Assembly (NCBI GenBank): GCA_002733715.2
Contig: NVWQ02000024.1
Location: 1-64,000, forward strand
DNA length: 64,000 nt
DNA from: Methylophaga sp.
GTDB taxonomy: Bacteria > Pseudomonadota > Gammaproteobacteria > Nitrosococcales > Methylophagaceae
Reading direction: 5' to 3'
Shown here: in pieces, positions 19,790 through 29,224 of the stretch
Layout of the letters: each line of letters opens with the position of its first letter
Numbering within the stretch: the stretch's first letter is position 1
The notes under the pieces: generated by a model
Databases searched by the model: none
The model's input: the letters and a program-made list of their open reading frames with translations, nothing else
What the model was told of the DNA's origin: nothing
Translations under genes and position numbers: made by a program

Positions 19790-20226
19790 CCCTTAAACCG
19801 ATTAGCTAATTTCTGGAGAGAGGCACTTAACGCCTCATTATCAATAACTTGAGATGTTTGTTGAAGAGCCGTTGCCGCTGATTTAGGTAATAGAGTGGTT
19901 GATGTTTCAACTACTGTTGCATGGCTAAGCTCAGGTCGAACCTTAATTTCAATATTGCTGATAGGCATCTTCAGATGAGCGGAAAATGTTTTGCACAACG
20001 CCGGAACTTGGAAGCGAATTAAACTAGCAAATGAAGCATTATCAGTATGGATGATAAGCGTTTGATGGTTAATGTTCGCTAAACGGCAATGAGCTGAAAA
20101 TTGCAGTGGTAAAGCTTGATGTAATGTGTGATTAAGCTTTTCTATAAGTTGGGCATGTTGAGCTAGTCTAGCCAATACTTTATTGTGCTGACAAATAGAA
20201 TTTATGTGTTCTGGTTGTTTAGGCAT
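19786..20226 (-). CDS. dciA: DciA-like replicative helicase loader (DUF721)
   Basis: 146 residues, DUF721 family. The N-terminal two thirds has the short KH-like pattern of DciA: a helical start, then [20 protein letters not shown] and [14 protein letters not shown] low-complexity polar C-terminal tail follows. DciA loads or helps DnaB helicase in bacteria lacking the phage-derived DnaC. Its place between lpxC and secA is typical of gammaproteobacteria. It is convergent with lpxC and shares the CTAG stop. Confidence 0.85.
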   Translation of the reverse strand: MPKQPEHINSICQHNKVLARLAQHAQLIEKLNHTLHQALPLQFSAHCRLANINHQTLIIHTDNASFASLIRFQVPALCKTFSAHLKMPISNIEIKVRPELSHATVVETSTTLLPKSAATALQQTSQVIDNEALSASLQKLANRFKG

Positions 20227-20404
20227 GATAATTACTAGTTTGTTATTTTCTACTTGGATTATACACAGCCTTAAATAATTTTAGGATCAGTTCAAGGTTT
20301 TATGAAAAAAAAGTGCTATCCTTAATTGTGTTGAGTTGTTCAATTTAAAAATATAAAAATACATATTTCTAATATTTGGATATGTTTTAGAGGTGCTATT
20401 AAAC

Positions 20405-21316
20405 ATGCAAGTTCTCATTATATCGCCGAATAAATCGGCACATAAACATTGGACGCTCACATCATTCCACCTGATCGTAGCAAGTACTCTATTGCTAATT
20501 ATTTTTGCATGTGCTGTGTTTTATTTTTCAAAATATACAATATTACAGTCATCTTCGACAGCAATACCTCACTACGTATCATTGAATTCTGAGCCATCAT
20601 CAACACATGAAGAAAAGCTAGATAGAGAAGGTATCAAGCAAAATGTACCTGATATTTATGCGAAACGGTTAGGCATCCTGCAAGCAGAGGCAATTAGATT
20701 AAAAGCAATAACGAAGCAACTTGCAAATCTGACTGGGTTGGATTTATCAGATTATTCCATAGATTCTGAACCTGCCCAAGGTGGAATACAACAAGATGAA
20801 GTAACATTAACAGGCAGCGAATTTAATCTTAATTTGGCATCCTTGTCTGATACGTTTGACAAACAACTCCACCAATTAGAAGTGATGCAAACTTATGCCG
20901 TAACTAACGATGCAATCGCATCAACAATTCCAAGTAGAAGGCCGATTAATACGGGTTGGTTATCATCGCATTATGGTAAGCGTGTTGATCCTTTTGATGG
21001 AAAAATGGCTTTTCATTCTGGTATTGATTTTGCTGGAAAAGAAGGTGACCCGATCTATGCCGTGGCTGATGGGATAGTGAGCTGGACTGGAAGTAAAAGT
21101 GGTTATGGCAATATGGTAGAGATCGATCATGGTAACGGCTATGTTACGCGCTATGCCCACAGCGAAGAGCTTCTTGTCAGCTTAGGCGATGTGGTTTCCA
21201 AAAATCAGGAAATTGCCTTGATGGGCTCTACAGGACGTTCTACAGGGCCTCATGTTCATTTCGAAGTATTAGTTTCTGGTCATAAGGTCAACCCTGCTAA
21301 GTTTACCAAAAACTAG
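20405..21316 (+). CDS. Membrane-anchored M23 peptidoglycan endopeptidase
   Basis: 303 residues. A membrane helix at about 22-41 is followed by a short linker and coiled-coil region and a C-terminal peptidase M23 (LytM) domain. The zinc site looks active: His204 and Asp208 in HSGIDFAG, then His283 and His285 in HVHFEV. Such proteins cut peptide cross-links or activate other wall hydrolases. I prefer the ATG at 20405, about nine bases after AGAGGTG, over an in-frame GTG at 20393. It lies between dciA and secA, a common arrangement. Confidence 0.9.
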   Translation: MQVLIISPNKSAHKHWTLTSFHLIVASTLLLIIFACAVFYFSKYTILQSSSTAIPHYVSLNSEPSSTHEEKLDREGIKQNVPDIYAKRLGILQAEAIRLKAITKQLANLTGLDLSDYSIDSEPAQGGIQQDEVTLTGSEFNLNLASLSDTFDKQLHQLEVMQTYAVTNDAIASTIPSRRPINTGWLSSHYGKRVDPFDGKMAFHSGIDFAGKEGDPIYAVADGIVSWTGSKSGYGNMVEIDHGNGYVTRYAHSEELLVSLGDVVSKNQEIALMGSTGRSTGPHVHFEVLVSGHKVNPAKFTKN

Positions 21317-21375
21317 CGTTACCTTTGCTTTTGCAATAATTGGTCGTGATAAAGCAGACTCATTTCGTACGTCTA

Positions 21376-21399
21376 AGCTCACATGTTTACCTGTGAGCT
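21376..21399. other. Inverted repeat upstream of secA
   Basis: AGCTCACA and TGTGAGCT form a perfect 8-bp stem around TGTTTACC. It lies 60 bases after the M23 peptidase stop. No clear run of T follows, so it could be a weak terminator or an operator. Confidence 0.35.
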
Positions 21400-21492
21400 A
21401 AATAAAGTATCGATTTATTGTTAAATCCCCCTTGAATTTAATGGTTTTGACTCCATTTAAGAAAGAGTTTAGATCTTCTTCGAACTACGCGT

Positions 21493-21543
21493 TATAATCA
21501 CGCGGTTTTATTATAGGCATATAAGGACAATTTTTTGTTGTCC
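21493..21543 (+). promoter_or_regulatory. secA promoter -10 and leader hairpin
   Basis: TATAAT at 21493-21498 is a good -10 box with a weak -35. Downstream, GGACAA (21525-21530) pairs with TTGTCC (21538-21543) around TTTTTTG, 19 bases before the secA ATG. In enteric bacteria secA is controlled through its upstream secM; no secM-like arrest peptide is visible here, so this leader hairpin may be the local equivalent (inference). Confidence 0.4.
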
Positions 21544-21562
21544 CACAACAGGTAGTTAAGCA

Positions 21563-24295
21563 ATGGTAAGCAAGATTTTCCGCAAGATTTTTGGCAGTCG
21601 CAATGACCGAGCACTTAAGCAATTACGCAAAATCTCAGATAAAGTAAATATTTTTGAACCAGAAATAGAGCAGTTAAGTGATTCAGACTTACAGGAAAAA
21701 ACAGCTGAATTTAAGCAAAGCTTAGTTGATGGTAAAACACTTCAGGATATTTTACCTGAAGCCTTTGCTGTGGTCCGCGAAGCTGGGAAACGTGTATTAA
21801 ATATGCGTCACTTCGATGTGCAACTTATCGGCGGCATGGTACTGAATGACGGTAAAATTGCTGAAATGCGTACCGGTGAAGGTAAAACACTGGTGGCTAC
21901 ACTCGCTATTTACCTCAATGCGCTTGAAGGTGAAGGTGTCCACCTAATAACAGTAAATGATTATCTTGCTCAACGTGATTCAGCATGGATGAGCCAGCTT
22001 TATGGTTTTTTGGGGCTGACAACAGGTGTTATCGTTGCTGGAATGGATCAAGATGCACGGCGTGAAGCTTATGCGGCAGATATTACCTACGGAACAAACA
22101 ACGAGTTTGGCTTTGATTATCTGCGCGATAATATGGCGTTTAGCATCGAAGAAAAAGTACAGCGGAAATTACATTTTGCCGTTGTTGATGAAGTGGATTC
22201 AATCTTAATTGATGAGGCACGTACGCCACTTATTATTTCTGGCCCTGCAGAAGATAGCTCTGAACTTTACAAAAAAGTGAATACCTTTATTCCCTATTTG
22301 ACTAAGCAAATTGGCGGGGAAGGCGAGGATGAAGAAGTTGAAGTTGAGGGTGATTACACCGTTGATGAAAAAGCAAAACAAGTGTATTTCACCGAAGCTG
22401 GCCACGAAAAAATAGAGAACATGCTTGAAAAAGAAGGCATTTTAGATCCGCAAGACAGTCTATATGATGCTGCCAATATTAGTTTAATGCACCATGTGAC
22501 AGCGGCATTACGTGCGCATGTTTTGTTCCAGCGAGATGTTGATTATATTGTCCAAGATAATCAAATTGTTATTGTTGACGAATTTACTGGTCGAACAATG
22601 CAGGGTCGCCGTTGGTCTGAAGGTTTGCATCAAGCGATAGAAGCCAAAGAAGGTGTTGATATTCAGAATGAAAATCAAACATTAGCATCGATCACTTTCC
22701 AAAATTATTTCAGATTGTATGAAAAATTATCCGGAATGACGGGAACGGCAGACACCGAAGCATTTGAGCTACAGTCTATTTATGGCTTAGAAGTATTAGT
22801 TATTCCAACGCATCGTGAAATGCAGCGTAAAGATGAAGCTGATCAAATTTATCTGACGACTAAAGAAAAATATGATGCGATTGTTGTTGATGTAAAAGAC
22901 TGTATAGAACGTAAGCAACCTGTACTTGTAGGAACGTCATCAATCGAAAATTCTGAATATTTACATGATTTGTTAACACAAGCCAAGGTCAAGCATGAAA
23001 TTCTAAATGCGAAACAACATGAAAGAGAAGCACATATCATCGCTCAAGCAGGTGCGCCAGGATCGGTAACTATTGCTACAAATATGGCGGGACGAGGAAC
23101 AGATATTGTTTTGGGTGGTAGTTTAGATACTGAAATAGAGGCATTAGGCGAAGATGCGAGTGAAGCCGAAAAAGAAAAAGTAAGACAAGCATGGCGAGTG
23201 CGACATGATGCTGTTTTAGCCTCAGGCGGATTACATATTGTTGGTTCAGAACGTCATGAGTCTCGTCGTATTGATAACCAGCTTCGCGGTCGATCGGGCC
23301 GTCAGGGTGATGCAGGTTCTAGTCGTTTCTATTTGTCTCTTGAAGATAATCTAATGCGTATTTTTGCATCAGAACGAATGGCTGGTTTGATGCAAAAATT
23401 GGGCATGGAAGAAGGGGAAGCCATTGAGCATCCTTGGGTGTCACGTGCCATTGAAAATGCTCAAAAGAAAGTAGAAGGACATAACTTTGACATTCGTAAA
23501 CAGCTTCTTGAGTTTGATGATGTTGCCAATGATCAACGTAAAGTTATCTATGATCAACGTAATGAATTGATGGCGGCAGAAGAAGTGGCTGATGCCGTTA
23601 TTTCAATGCGTGAATCTGTAATTGGTGATGTAGTCAGTACTTATATTCCAGCTGGTAGCATTGATGAACAATGGGATGTTTCAGGTTTAGAAGAAACGCT
23701 GCGTAATGATTTCGCCTTAGATTTACCGATTGCTAATTGGTTAGAAACTGAAGATAATTTGCATGAAGAAACATTGCATGAGCGAATTATTGAAGCCGCT
23801 GAAACGGCTTGCCAAGAAAAAGAGCAAATTGTGGGCAGTGAAATAATGCGCCATTATGAAAAAGCACTAATGTTACAAACATTAGATAGTTCATGGAAAG
23901 AGCATTTGGCTCAAATGGATTATTTGCGCCAAGGGATTAATTTGCGTGGTTATGCACAAAAAGATCCTAAGCAAGAATTTAAGCGTGAAGCGTTTGAAAT
24001 GTTTACCAGCTTATTAGGTACAATTAAACATGATGTGATTTCAGTGCTCTCACGCGTGCGAGTGCGTTCAGAAGAAGATGTTGAAGCCGTAGACGAACAG
24101 CGTCGTCAGTCAGTTGAGGTTGAATACCAGCATGATCAAGCTGAAGGTCTAGCGAGTGAAGAAGCGACAGCAGAAGATGAGCATCCTTCACATCAAAAAC
24201 CTATTACTCGTGATGGAAAGAAAGTAGGCCGCAATGATCCTTGTCCATGTGGCAGTGGTAAGAAATTCAAACAATGTCATGGTGCGATTAGCTAA
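21563..24295 (+). CDS. secA: Preprotein translocase ATPase SecA
   Basis: 910 residues, normal length. SecA drives unfolded secretory proteins through SecYEG. Walker A is MRTGEGKT at 102-109 and Walker B includes VVDEVD near 207-212. The preprotein cross-linking domain, the second nucleotide domain ([23 protein letters not shown]) and the C-terminal zinc tail [13 protein letters not shown], which binds SecB and lipids, are all present. One-base overlap with argJ. Confidence 0.98.
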   Translation: MVSKIFRKIFGSRNDRALKQLRKISDKVNIFEPEIEQLSDSDLQEKTAEFKQSLVDGKTLQDILPEAFAVVREAGKRVLNMRHFDVQLIGGMVLNDGKIAEMRTGEGKTLVATLAIYLNALEGEGVHLITVNDYLAQRDSAWMSQLYGFLGLTTGVIVAGMDQDARREAYAADITYGTNNEFGFDYLRDNMAFSIEEKVQRKLHFAVVDEVDSILIDEARTPLIISGPAEDSSELYKKVNTFIPYLTKQIGGEGEDEEVEVEGDYTVDEKAKQVYFTEAGHEKIENMLEKEGILDPQDSLYDAANISLMHHVTAALRAHVLFQRDVDYIVQDNQIVIVDEFTGRTMQGRRWSEGLHQAIEAKEGVDIQNENQTLASITFQNYFRLYEKLSGMTGTADTEAFELQSIYGLEVLVIPTHREMQRKDEADQIYLTTKEKYDAIVVDVKDCIERKQPVLVGTSSIENSEYLHDLLTQAKVKHEILNAKQHEREAHIIAQAGAPGSVTIATNMAGRGTDIVLGGSLDTEIEALGEDASEAEKEKVRQAWRVRHDAVLASGGLHIVGSERHESRRIDNQLRGRSGRQGDAGSSRFYLSLEDNLMRIFASERMAGLMQKLGMEEGEAIEHPWVSRAIENAQKKVEGHNFDIRKQLLEFDDVANDQRKVIYDQRNELMAAEEVADAVISMRESVIGDVVSTYIPAGSIDEQWDVSGLEETLRNDFALDLPIANWLETEDNLHEETLHERIIEAAETACQEKEQIVGSEIMRHYEKALMLQTLDSSWKEHLAQMDYLRQGINLRGYAQKDPKQEFKREAFEMFTSLLGTIKHDVISVLSRVRVRSEEDVEAVDEQRRQSVEVEYQHDQAEGLASEEATAEDEHPSHQKPITRDGKKVGRNDPCPCGSGKKFKQCHGAIS

Positions 24296-25521
24296 TGGCA
24301 GTTAATTTACCAGCACTTAGGCAGGCACAATTAGTAGCTGTTGCTGGTATTAAACTTGGTATTGCAAGTGCCGGTATAAAAAAAGAAAATCATCCTGACT
24401 TGGTATTACTTGAACTAGCAGAAGGTACAATAACTTCTTCGGTCTATACCCAGAATGCATTTTGTGCAGCGCCTGTTACCTTATCAAAGCAACATCAAGC
24501 ACAAACAAATCCACGCTATTTATTGATTAATTCAGGCAATGCGAATGCAGGTACAGGTGAGAGTGGTCTAAAGGCTGCAGAATTTTGTTGCCAAGCTGTA
24601 GCTGATGTCAGTAATGTAGCTATTCATAGCGTTTTACCCTTTTCAACAGGTGTAATTGGTCAACAATTACCGGCAGATAAAATCAAGCAAGCAGTGCCCA
24701 ATGCTTTTAATAATTTATCAGCAAATAATTGGTTTGATGCAGCACATGCCATTATGACTACGGATACCGTGGCTAAAGCAGTATCAAAGCAAGTTGAAGT
24801 TGATGGTGTAAATATTACGGTGACCGGCATGGCCAAAGGATCGGGCATGATTCGCCCTGATATGGCGACCATGTTAGCGTATATTGCAACCGATGCAGCG
24901 GTTGAACAAACCGTGCTGGATAAAATATTGGCTCAAGCTGTAGAACAATCATTTAATCGTATTACGGTTGATGGTGATACATCGACTAATGATGCATGCC
25001 TATTGATGGCTACAGGCAAAGCAAGAACCCCAATGATTACTGAATTTGAATCTGATGCTGCACAAACAGTTTCTCAAGTGGTTGCAGAAATTACGCAACA
25101 ATTAGCTCACGCCATTATTCGTGATGGAGAAGGTGCGACTAAGTTTGTAGAAATCAATGTAAAACAAGGTGTGGATGCCGAGGAATGTCGGCAGATTGCC
25201 TACACAATTGCCCACTCGCCATTAGTTAAAACAGCCTTATTTGCTTCTGATCCAAACTGGGGGCGTATTTTAGCGGCAGTGGGTCGGGCCGGTATCGAAG
25301 CGCTTGATGTAACCAAAATAGCTATTTATTTAGATGATGTTTGCATTGTTGAACAAGGTGAACCTTCGCAAAGTTACACTGAAGAAAAAGGGCAGCAGGT
25401 AATGGATAAGGAAGAATTCATCATCACTGTTGAACTAGGTCGAGGACAAGCAGAAGATGCGGTATGGACATGCGATTTTTCATATGACTATGTAAAAATC
25501 AATGCCGAGTATAGAACGTAA
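24295..25521 (+). CDS. argJ: Ornithine/glutamate N-acetyltransferase ArgJ
   Basis: 408 residues. ArgJ moves the acetyl group from N-acetylornithine to glutamate, recycling it in arginine synthesis; some members also use acetyl-CoA. The precursor cleaves itself before a Thr that becomes the nucleophile, here Thr192 in PDMATMLAYI. GMAKGSGMI just before and SDPNWGRILAAVGRAG near 320 are conserved. It follows secA directly with a TAATG overlap, an association seen in other gammaproteobacteria. Confidence 0.96.
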   Translation: MAVNLPALRQAQLVAVAGIKLGIASAGIKKENHPDLVLLELAEGTITSSVYTQNAFCAAPVTLSKQHQAQTNPRYLLINSGNANAGTGESGLKAAEFCCQAVADVSNVAIHSVLPFSTGVIGQQLPADKIKQAVPNAFNNLSANNWFDAAHAIMTTDTVAKAVSKQVEVDGVNITVTGMAKGSGMIRPDMATMLAYIATDAAVEQTVLDKILAQAVEQSFNRITVDGDTSTNDACLLMATGKARTPMITEFESDAAQTVSQVVAEITQQLAHAIIRDGEGATKFVEINVKQGVDAEECRQIAYTIAHSPLVKTALFASDPNWGRILAAVGRAGIEALDVTKIAIYLDDVCIVEQGEPSQSYTEEKGQQVMDKEEFIITVELGRGQAEDAVWTCDFSYDYVKINAEYRT

Positions 25522-25599
25522 TACTCAGCGCATTTATCTTTTACCTCAGCACGGCGTTAATTTTGTACTCAAATAATTATTTGCATGGATGGAATGTAT

Positions 25600-25626
25600 A
25601 CCAAAAGTGCAGGAGCAACTTTTGGT
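25600..25626 (+). other. 9-bp hairpin with GGA loop
   Basis: ACCAAAAGT and ACTTTTGGT pair perfectly around GCAGGAGCA. Further GGA motifs lie just upstream (ATGGATGGAAT at about 25585-25595). GGA in a hairpin loop is the pattern bound by CsrA/RsmA. It lies about 100 bases before the DUF3549 start, so it could be in the leader. The role is inference. Confidence 0.35.
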
Positions 25627-25729
25627 CACATATTTCAATATGCTCATATTCTCCGTGCAAAAATGCCTTGTTCTGAAGCAAAATATAAACACGCTGAATA
25701 TCACGTTTGTTTTAGGAACAATAAAATAA

Positions 25730-26779
25730 ATGACAACACATAAAATATTTACCTTAAGCGAATTTCTTCATGAAAGTGGTGCACAATACCGCGTATTTGA
25801 TATGGGGCGTCGCGTGACCAAACTAACACCAGATGAGTTTGTAGGTTTTGAGTGGGCGAAATCACCTTATCCTTATCCTTTTAGACAAGCTGCTTTATTT
25901 GGCATTATTTTTTGGGATCCTAAAAAGTCAGATCAACATTATGTTTGGTTTTTGAATTTGCCATTAGATGAGCAAGGCTTATTAAAACAAGCAGCGCGCG
26001 ATGCTTTTTTAAAAATGCTGTTGGAACGTGTAGGTGAATGCATGTTGGCAGCAGAAAATGGCCAACAAATTCAAGGTGCGCTTAAAGATAGCCCTTATAG
26101 TTTCTCTCCACGAGAAGAAAAAATGGCTGCTTTCAATGCGGTGGCAACAAAAAGTTTAGCTCTGCCGCCATCATCTCATTACAATGATGCCTTAGCTTAT
26201 TTTACGGGTGATAAACCGCTTAACCAATGGCAAACACTTGCCATGCAAGGTGTAGCTGATGTAGCAATGAGGCTAGATGAGCATGAAGAAACATTGAGTT
26301 TAATAGAGACCATTCCTAAGCTTTCAGATAAAGTATTTACGGTATTAAGCAGCTATTTAGAAAATGCACAACTGCCAATGGGGATTGTTGAAGAGCTAGT
26401 TCAGCGTGTTGAAAAAGAGTTACAGGAAGCATCACCGAATATTGAACGAATATGCGCCTGTTTAAGAGCTGCATCAAATAGCCCAGCGATAGGTTTAGTC
26501 GATCACATGGTCACACATGTACTCAAACATGACTGTAGTAATCACATTGAAATCTTGGCAACGATAGTGGGACGAATATGGCGTGTTTTGGCTGATGAAA
26601 CAATATGTCAGTTATTTGTTGAACGCTTAGCCACAAATGATGCTGGACAAGCCGCGTTTAGCCAACTATTAGCCGATGCGATGTTTATGCCTGGCCTGCG
26701 AGAGCATATTATGCATGCACTACGTTCATCCAAGCGGTCTACGGTACTTAGTCATGCGGTGGGTGAAATGTTTGGCTAA
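25730..26779 (+). CDS. DUF3549 family protein
   Basis: 349 residues, soluble and alpha-helical, no signal peptide or membrane helix. The N-terminal part (FTLSEFLHESGAQYRVFDMG, then SPYPYPFRQAALFGIIFW) fits the DUF3549 family of gammaproteobacteria. The rest looks like helical repeats (LAMQGVADVAMRLDE, ILATIVGRIWRVLADE). No catalytic motif is seen and the function is unknown. It ends two bases before the convergent def gene. Confidence 0.75.
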   Translation: MTTHKIFTLSEFLHESGAQYRVFDMGRRVTKLTPDEFVGFEWAKSPYPYPFRQAALFGIIFWDPKKSDQHYVWFLNLPLDEQGLLKQAARDAFLKMLLERVGECMLAAENGQQIQGALKDSPYSFSPREEKMAAFNAVATKSLALPPSSHYNDALAYFTGDKPLNQWQTLAMQGVADVAMRLDEHEETLSLIETIPKLSDKVFTVLSSYLENAQLPMGIVEELVQRVEKELQEASPNIERICACLRAASNSPAIGLVDHMVTHVLKHDCSNHIEILATIVGRIWRVLADETICQLFVERLATNDAGQAAFSQLLADAMFMPGLREHIMHALRSSKRSTVLSHAVGEMFG

Positions 26780-26781
26780 TT

Positions 26782-27306
26782 TTAGCTAAGTGTTTTCAAC
26801 CATTCTTGTTCCATCATAATATTGTGATTATTCTCGATACGGTCTAAAAAGACAGCGCCATTGAGATGGTCAATTTCATGTTGAAAAATACGAGCAATAA
26901 ATCCAGAATATCGAGTCTTGATCTCTTCACCACTGCGGGATAAGTATTTAACTGTTACTGAGGAGTAACGTGGAACTAGACCTCTAATGCCCGGTATACT
27001 TAAACAGCCTTCCCAATCTTCAACTAAATTATCAGAATGGCTGATAATTTCTGGGTTAATAATTACAATTGGTTCCATATTGGGTGCATTTGGATAACGT
27101 TCGTTCGGTTTAGATGCCATGATAAAAAAACGTTCAGATAGCCCAACTTGTGGTGCGGCAATCCCAGCCCCTTGCCGGCTAACAACAAAGTCTAGTAAAT
27201 CATCAAATAATATTTGATGTTGAGCGGTTATAGCTTCGATGGGTTTGGCTGCTTTTCGTAGTCTGGGGTCACCTAATTGTAATATTTCAAATGATTTTTT
27301 TTGCAT
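26782..27306 (-). CDS. def: Peptide deformylase
   Basis: 174 residues. It removes the formyl group from nascent proteins. All three motifs are present: GAGIAAPQVG at 46-55, EGCLS with metal ligand Cys101, and HEIDH with His143, His147 and catalytic Glu144. I chose the ATG at 27306; a longer reading frame upstream runs into the oxygenase gene. It begins one base after the stop of that gene and lacks an obvious Shine-Dalgarno, suggesting translational coupling. It is not next to fmt, so it may be a second deformylase. Confidence 0.93.
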   Translation of the reverse strand: MQKKSFEILQLGDPRLRKAAKPIEAITAQHQILFDDLLDFVVSRQGAGIAAPQVGLSERFFIMASKPNERYPNAPNMEPIVIINPEIISHSDNLVEDWEGCLSIPGIRGLVPRYSSVTVKYLSRSGEEIKTRYSGFIARIFQHEIDHLNGAVFLDRIENNHNIMMEQEWLKTLS

Positions 27307-27307
27307 T

Positions 27308-27907
27308 TTAAAATGGTCTATCAGTTCTAAACCAGCCTGCGATGCTATAACGGTCACGATGAGTGATGAGCACTTCGTGAGGAAAATTTTCACTTAGAAA
27401 GATCACTAATGTACCGAATGTAGGTGAAATTCTATGAAGCATTTCATTGCTATTATTTTGGTAGATAACCAGCTCACCGCCATCGTCATTTGACCAATCA
27501 TTATTGAGATAAAAAACTGTGGTTACCACGCGATTAGATCGGCCTTCAAAGGCATCAACATGGCGCTGATAATAACTGTCTTTTTTATAATGGGAGTAAT
27601 GCGCTTCGTAATCAAATAGTCCGAGAAATAGTTTCTCATTTAATTGACTGCGTAATTCATCCATTGCTGCTAGATAGGCCTGCTCACAAGGTTCTTTCCC
27701 ATCTAACCAAAGTAATACATCATTGCGGATTTCATGGTTTATTTGAAAGTTATTATCACGACCAATACCTGCTGAATCAAACTGATCAGCAGGAAGTGTG
27801 GAAACATATTGATATAGTGATTCAGTCGTTTTGGCATCTAAGAAATTGGGCAAAATAATAATGCCATCTTTTGTTAGAGTGTCAGTGATATTTTCGTAAT
27901 CAATCAT
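27308..27907 (-). CDS. 2OG-Fe(II) oxygenase family protein
   Basis: 199 residues. The double-stranded beta-helix of 2-oxoglutarate/iron dioxygenases is indicated by His116 and Asp118 (QRHVDAF), the third iron ligand His177 (NFPHEVL) and Arg186 in RYSIAGWF, placed to bind 2-oxoglutarate. Prolyl-hydroxylase-like members with such a Y-x-x-H-x-D spacing modify proteins. The ATG at 27907 overlaps the stop of the upstream membrane-protein gene (TAATG); def follows one base after its stop. Substrate unknown; modification of a translation-related protein would fit the neighbour def, but that is inference. Confidence 0.85.
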   Translation of the reverse strand: MIDYENITDTLTKDGIIILPNFLDAKTTESLYQYVSTLPADQFDSAGIGRDNNFQINHEIRNDVLLWLDGKEPCEQAYLAAMDELRSQLNEKLFLGLFDYEAHYSHYKKDSYYQRHVDAFEGRSNRVVTTVFYLNNDWSNDDGGELVIYQNNSNEMLHRISPTFGTLVIFLSENFPHEVLITHRDRYSIAGWFRTDRPF

Positions 27908-29136
27908 TAGCCAAAGAACCAATAGGCAATTGCAATAGCAGCCATAATACCGGCAATATCTGCAGCAAGTCCACAGGCGGCAGCATGGCGAATATTTTTA
28001 ATACCCACTGAACCAAAATAAACGGCCAATACATAAAAGGTAGTCTCGGTGCTACCTTGCACGATAGAAGATAGCCGCCCAGCAAATGAATCTGCACCAA
28101 AGGTTTGCATGGTATCAACCATTATTGCACGCGCACCACTGCCACTAAAGGGTTTCATTAACGCGGTGGGAAGGGCATCAATAAAGCGATCATCAAAATT
28201 CAAAGCGAGCACGATATGCCGTAGACCGCCGGCTAATAAATCCAAGGCACCACTGGCACGAAATACGCCAATAGCAACTAGCATAGCGACTAGGTAAGGG
28301 ATAATAGTGATGGCGGTTTCAAATCCTTCTTTAGCGCCATCAATAAATGCGTCATAGGCATTGACCTTTTTAATCACAGCGCCTGCAATAAATAGCATCA
28401 CTAATGAAAATAAAATCACATTACTTATTAAGGCCGATTGTGCCAACATATCGGCTTGTGGTAGTTGCGAGAAATACGATAATAAACCAGCAACTAAAAC
28501 GGTAAACCCGCCTAGATAACTCAAAATAACTTTATCGAATAAATTGATTTTCTGTACATAAGAAACGGCTAACAAGCCCATTAGAGTAGAGGCATAAGTA
28601 GCAATCAAAATGGGAATAAATACATCAGTAGGATTCACTGCACCCATCTGAGCACGATAAGTGAAGATGGTGACAGGGAATAAAGTAACGGCTGAAGTAT
28701 TAATAACCAAAAATAAGATTTGAGCATTACTGGCAGTATCTTTTAGCGGATTGAGTTTTTGTAACTCTTTCATCGCTTTGATTCCAAGCGGTGTGGCGGC
28801 ATTATCTAAGCCCAAGGCATTGGCTGACATGTTCATTACCATTGCACCGAGAGCAGGATGATTTTTGGGTATTTCTGGCACTAATTTGGCAAAAAGTGGC
28901 GTTAAACCACGGGTAAGTAAATCAATAAAGCCGCTACGCTCACCAATTCGCATAATGCCTAACCACAAGGCTAATATTCCGGTTAATCCTAATGAAATTT
29001 CAAAAGCTATTTTTGAAAGACTGAACATGGCAGTCATTAATTGACCGAATATTTCAGTATCACCAAAGGCAAGGAGCTTTATCAATGCAACGATAAAAGC
29101 GGTGACGAAAAAAAAGATCCAGATAAAATTCAGCAT
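27907..29136 (-). CDS. SpmA/SpmB-like membrane protein (nucleoside-recognition Gate domains)
   Basis: 409 residues with about ten membrane helices. The two halves resemble spore maturation proteins SpmA and SpmB fused in one chain, each with a Gate/nucleoside-recognition domain (NMSANALGLDNAATPLGIKA near 112 in the first half, GSGARAIMVDTMQTFGADS near 333 in the second). The bacterium does not need to sporulate: such fusions are common in gammaproteobacteria and are thought to be transporters of unknown substrate. I chose the ATG at 29136, after AGGT, over an ATG seven codons upstream. First gene of a three-gene overlapping unit with the oxygenase and def. Confidence 0.85.
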   Translation of the reverse strand: MLNFIWIFFFVTAFIVALIKLLAFGDTEIFGQLMTAMFSLSKIAFEISLGLTGILALWLGIMRIGERSGFIDLLTRGLTPLFAKLVPEIPKNHPALGAMVMNMSANALGLDNAATPLGIKAMKELQKLNPLKDTASNAQILFLVINTSAVTLFPVTIFTYRAQMGAVNPTDVFIPILIATYASTLMGLLAVSYVQKINLFDKVILSYLGGFTVLVAGLLSYFSQLPQADMLAQSALISNVILFSLVMLFIAGAVIKKVNAYDAFIDGAKEGFETAITIIPYLVAMLVAIGVFRASGALDLLAGGLRHIVLALNFDDRFIDALPTALMKPFSGSGARAIMVDTMQTFGADSFAGRLSSIVQGSTETTFYVLAVYFGSVGIKNIRHAAACGLAADIAGIMAAIAIAYWFFG

Positions 29137-29188
29137 GGACCTATTCTTACATGTCATGTTGAATAGTGAAAGAGATTGTTTTGTTGCA

Positions 29189-29214
29189 AAAAAAGCCCCC
29201 TAAAAAGGAGGCTT
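29189..29214 (-). terminator. Terminator after the DEAD-box helicase gene
   Basis: On the minus strand AAGCCTCCT pairs with AGGGGGCTT (one mismatch) around TTTT, followed by a run of T. It lies about ten bases past the helicase stop and separates that gene from the SpmA/SpmB-like gene. Confidence 0.85.
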
Positions 29215-29224
29215 AATTATTCAT

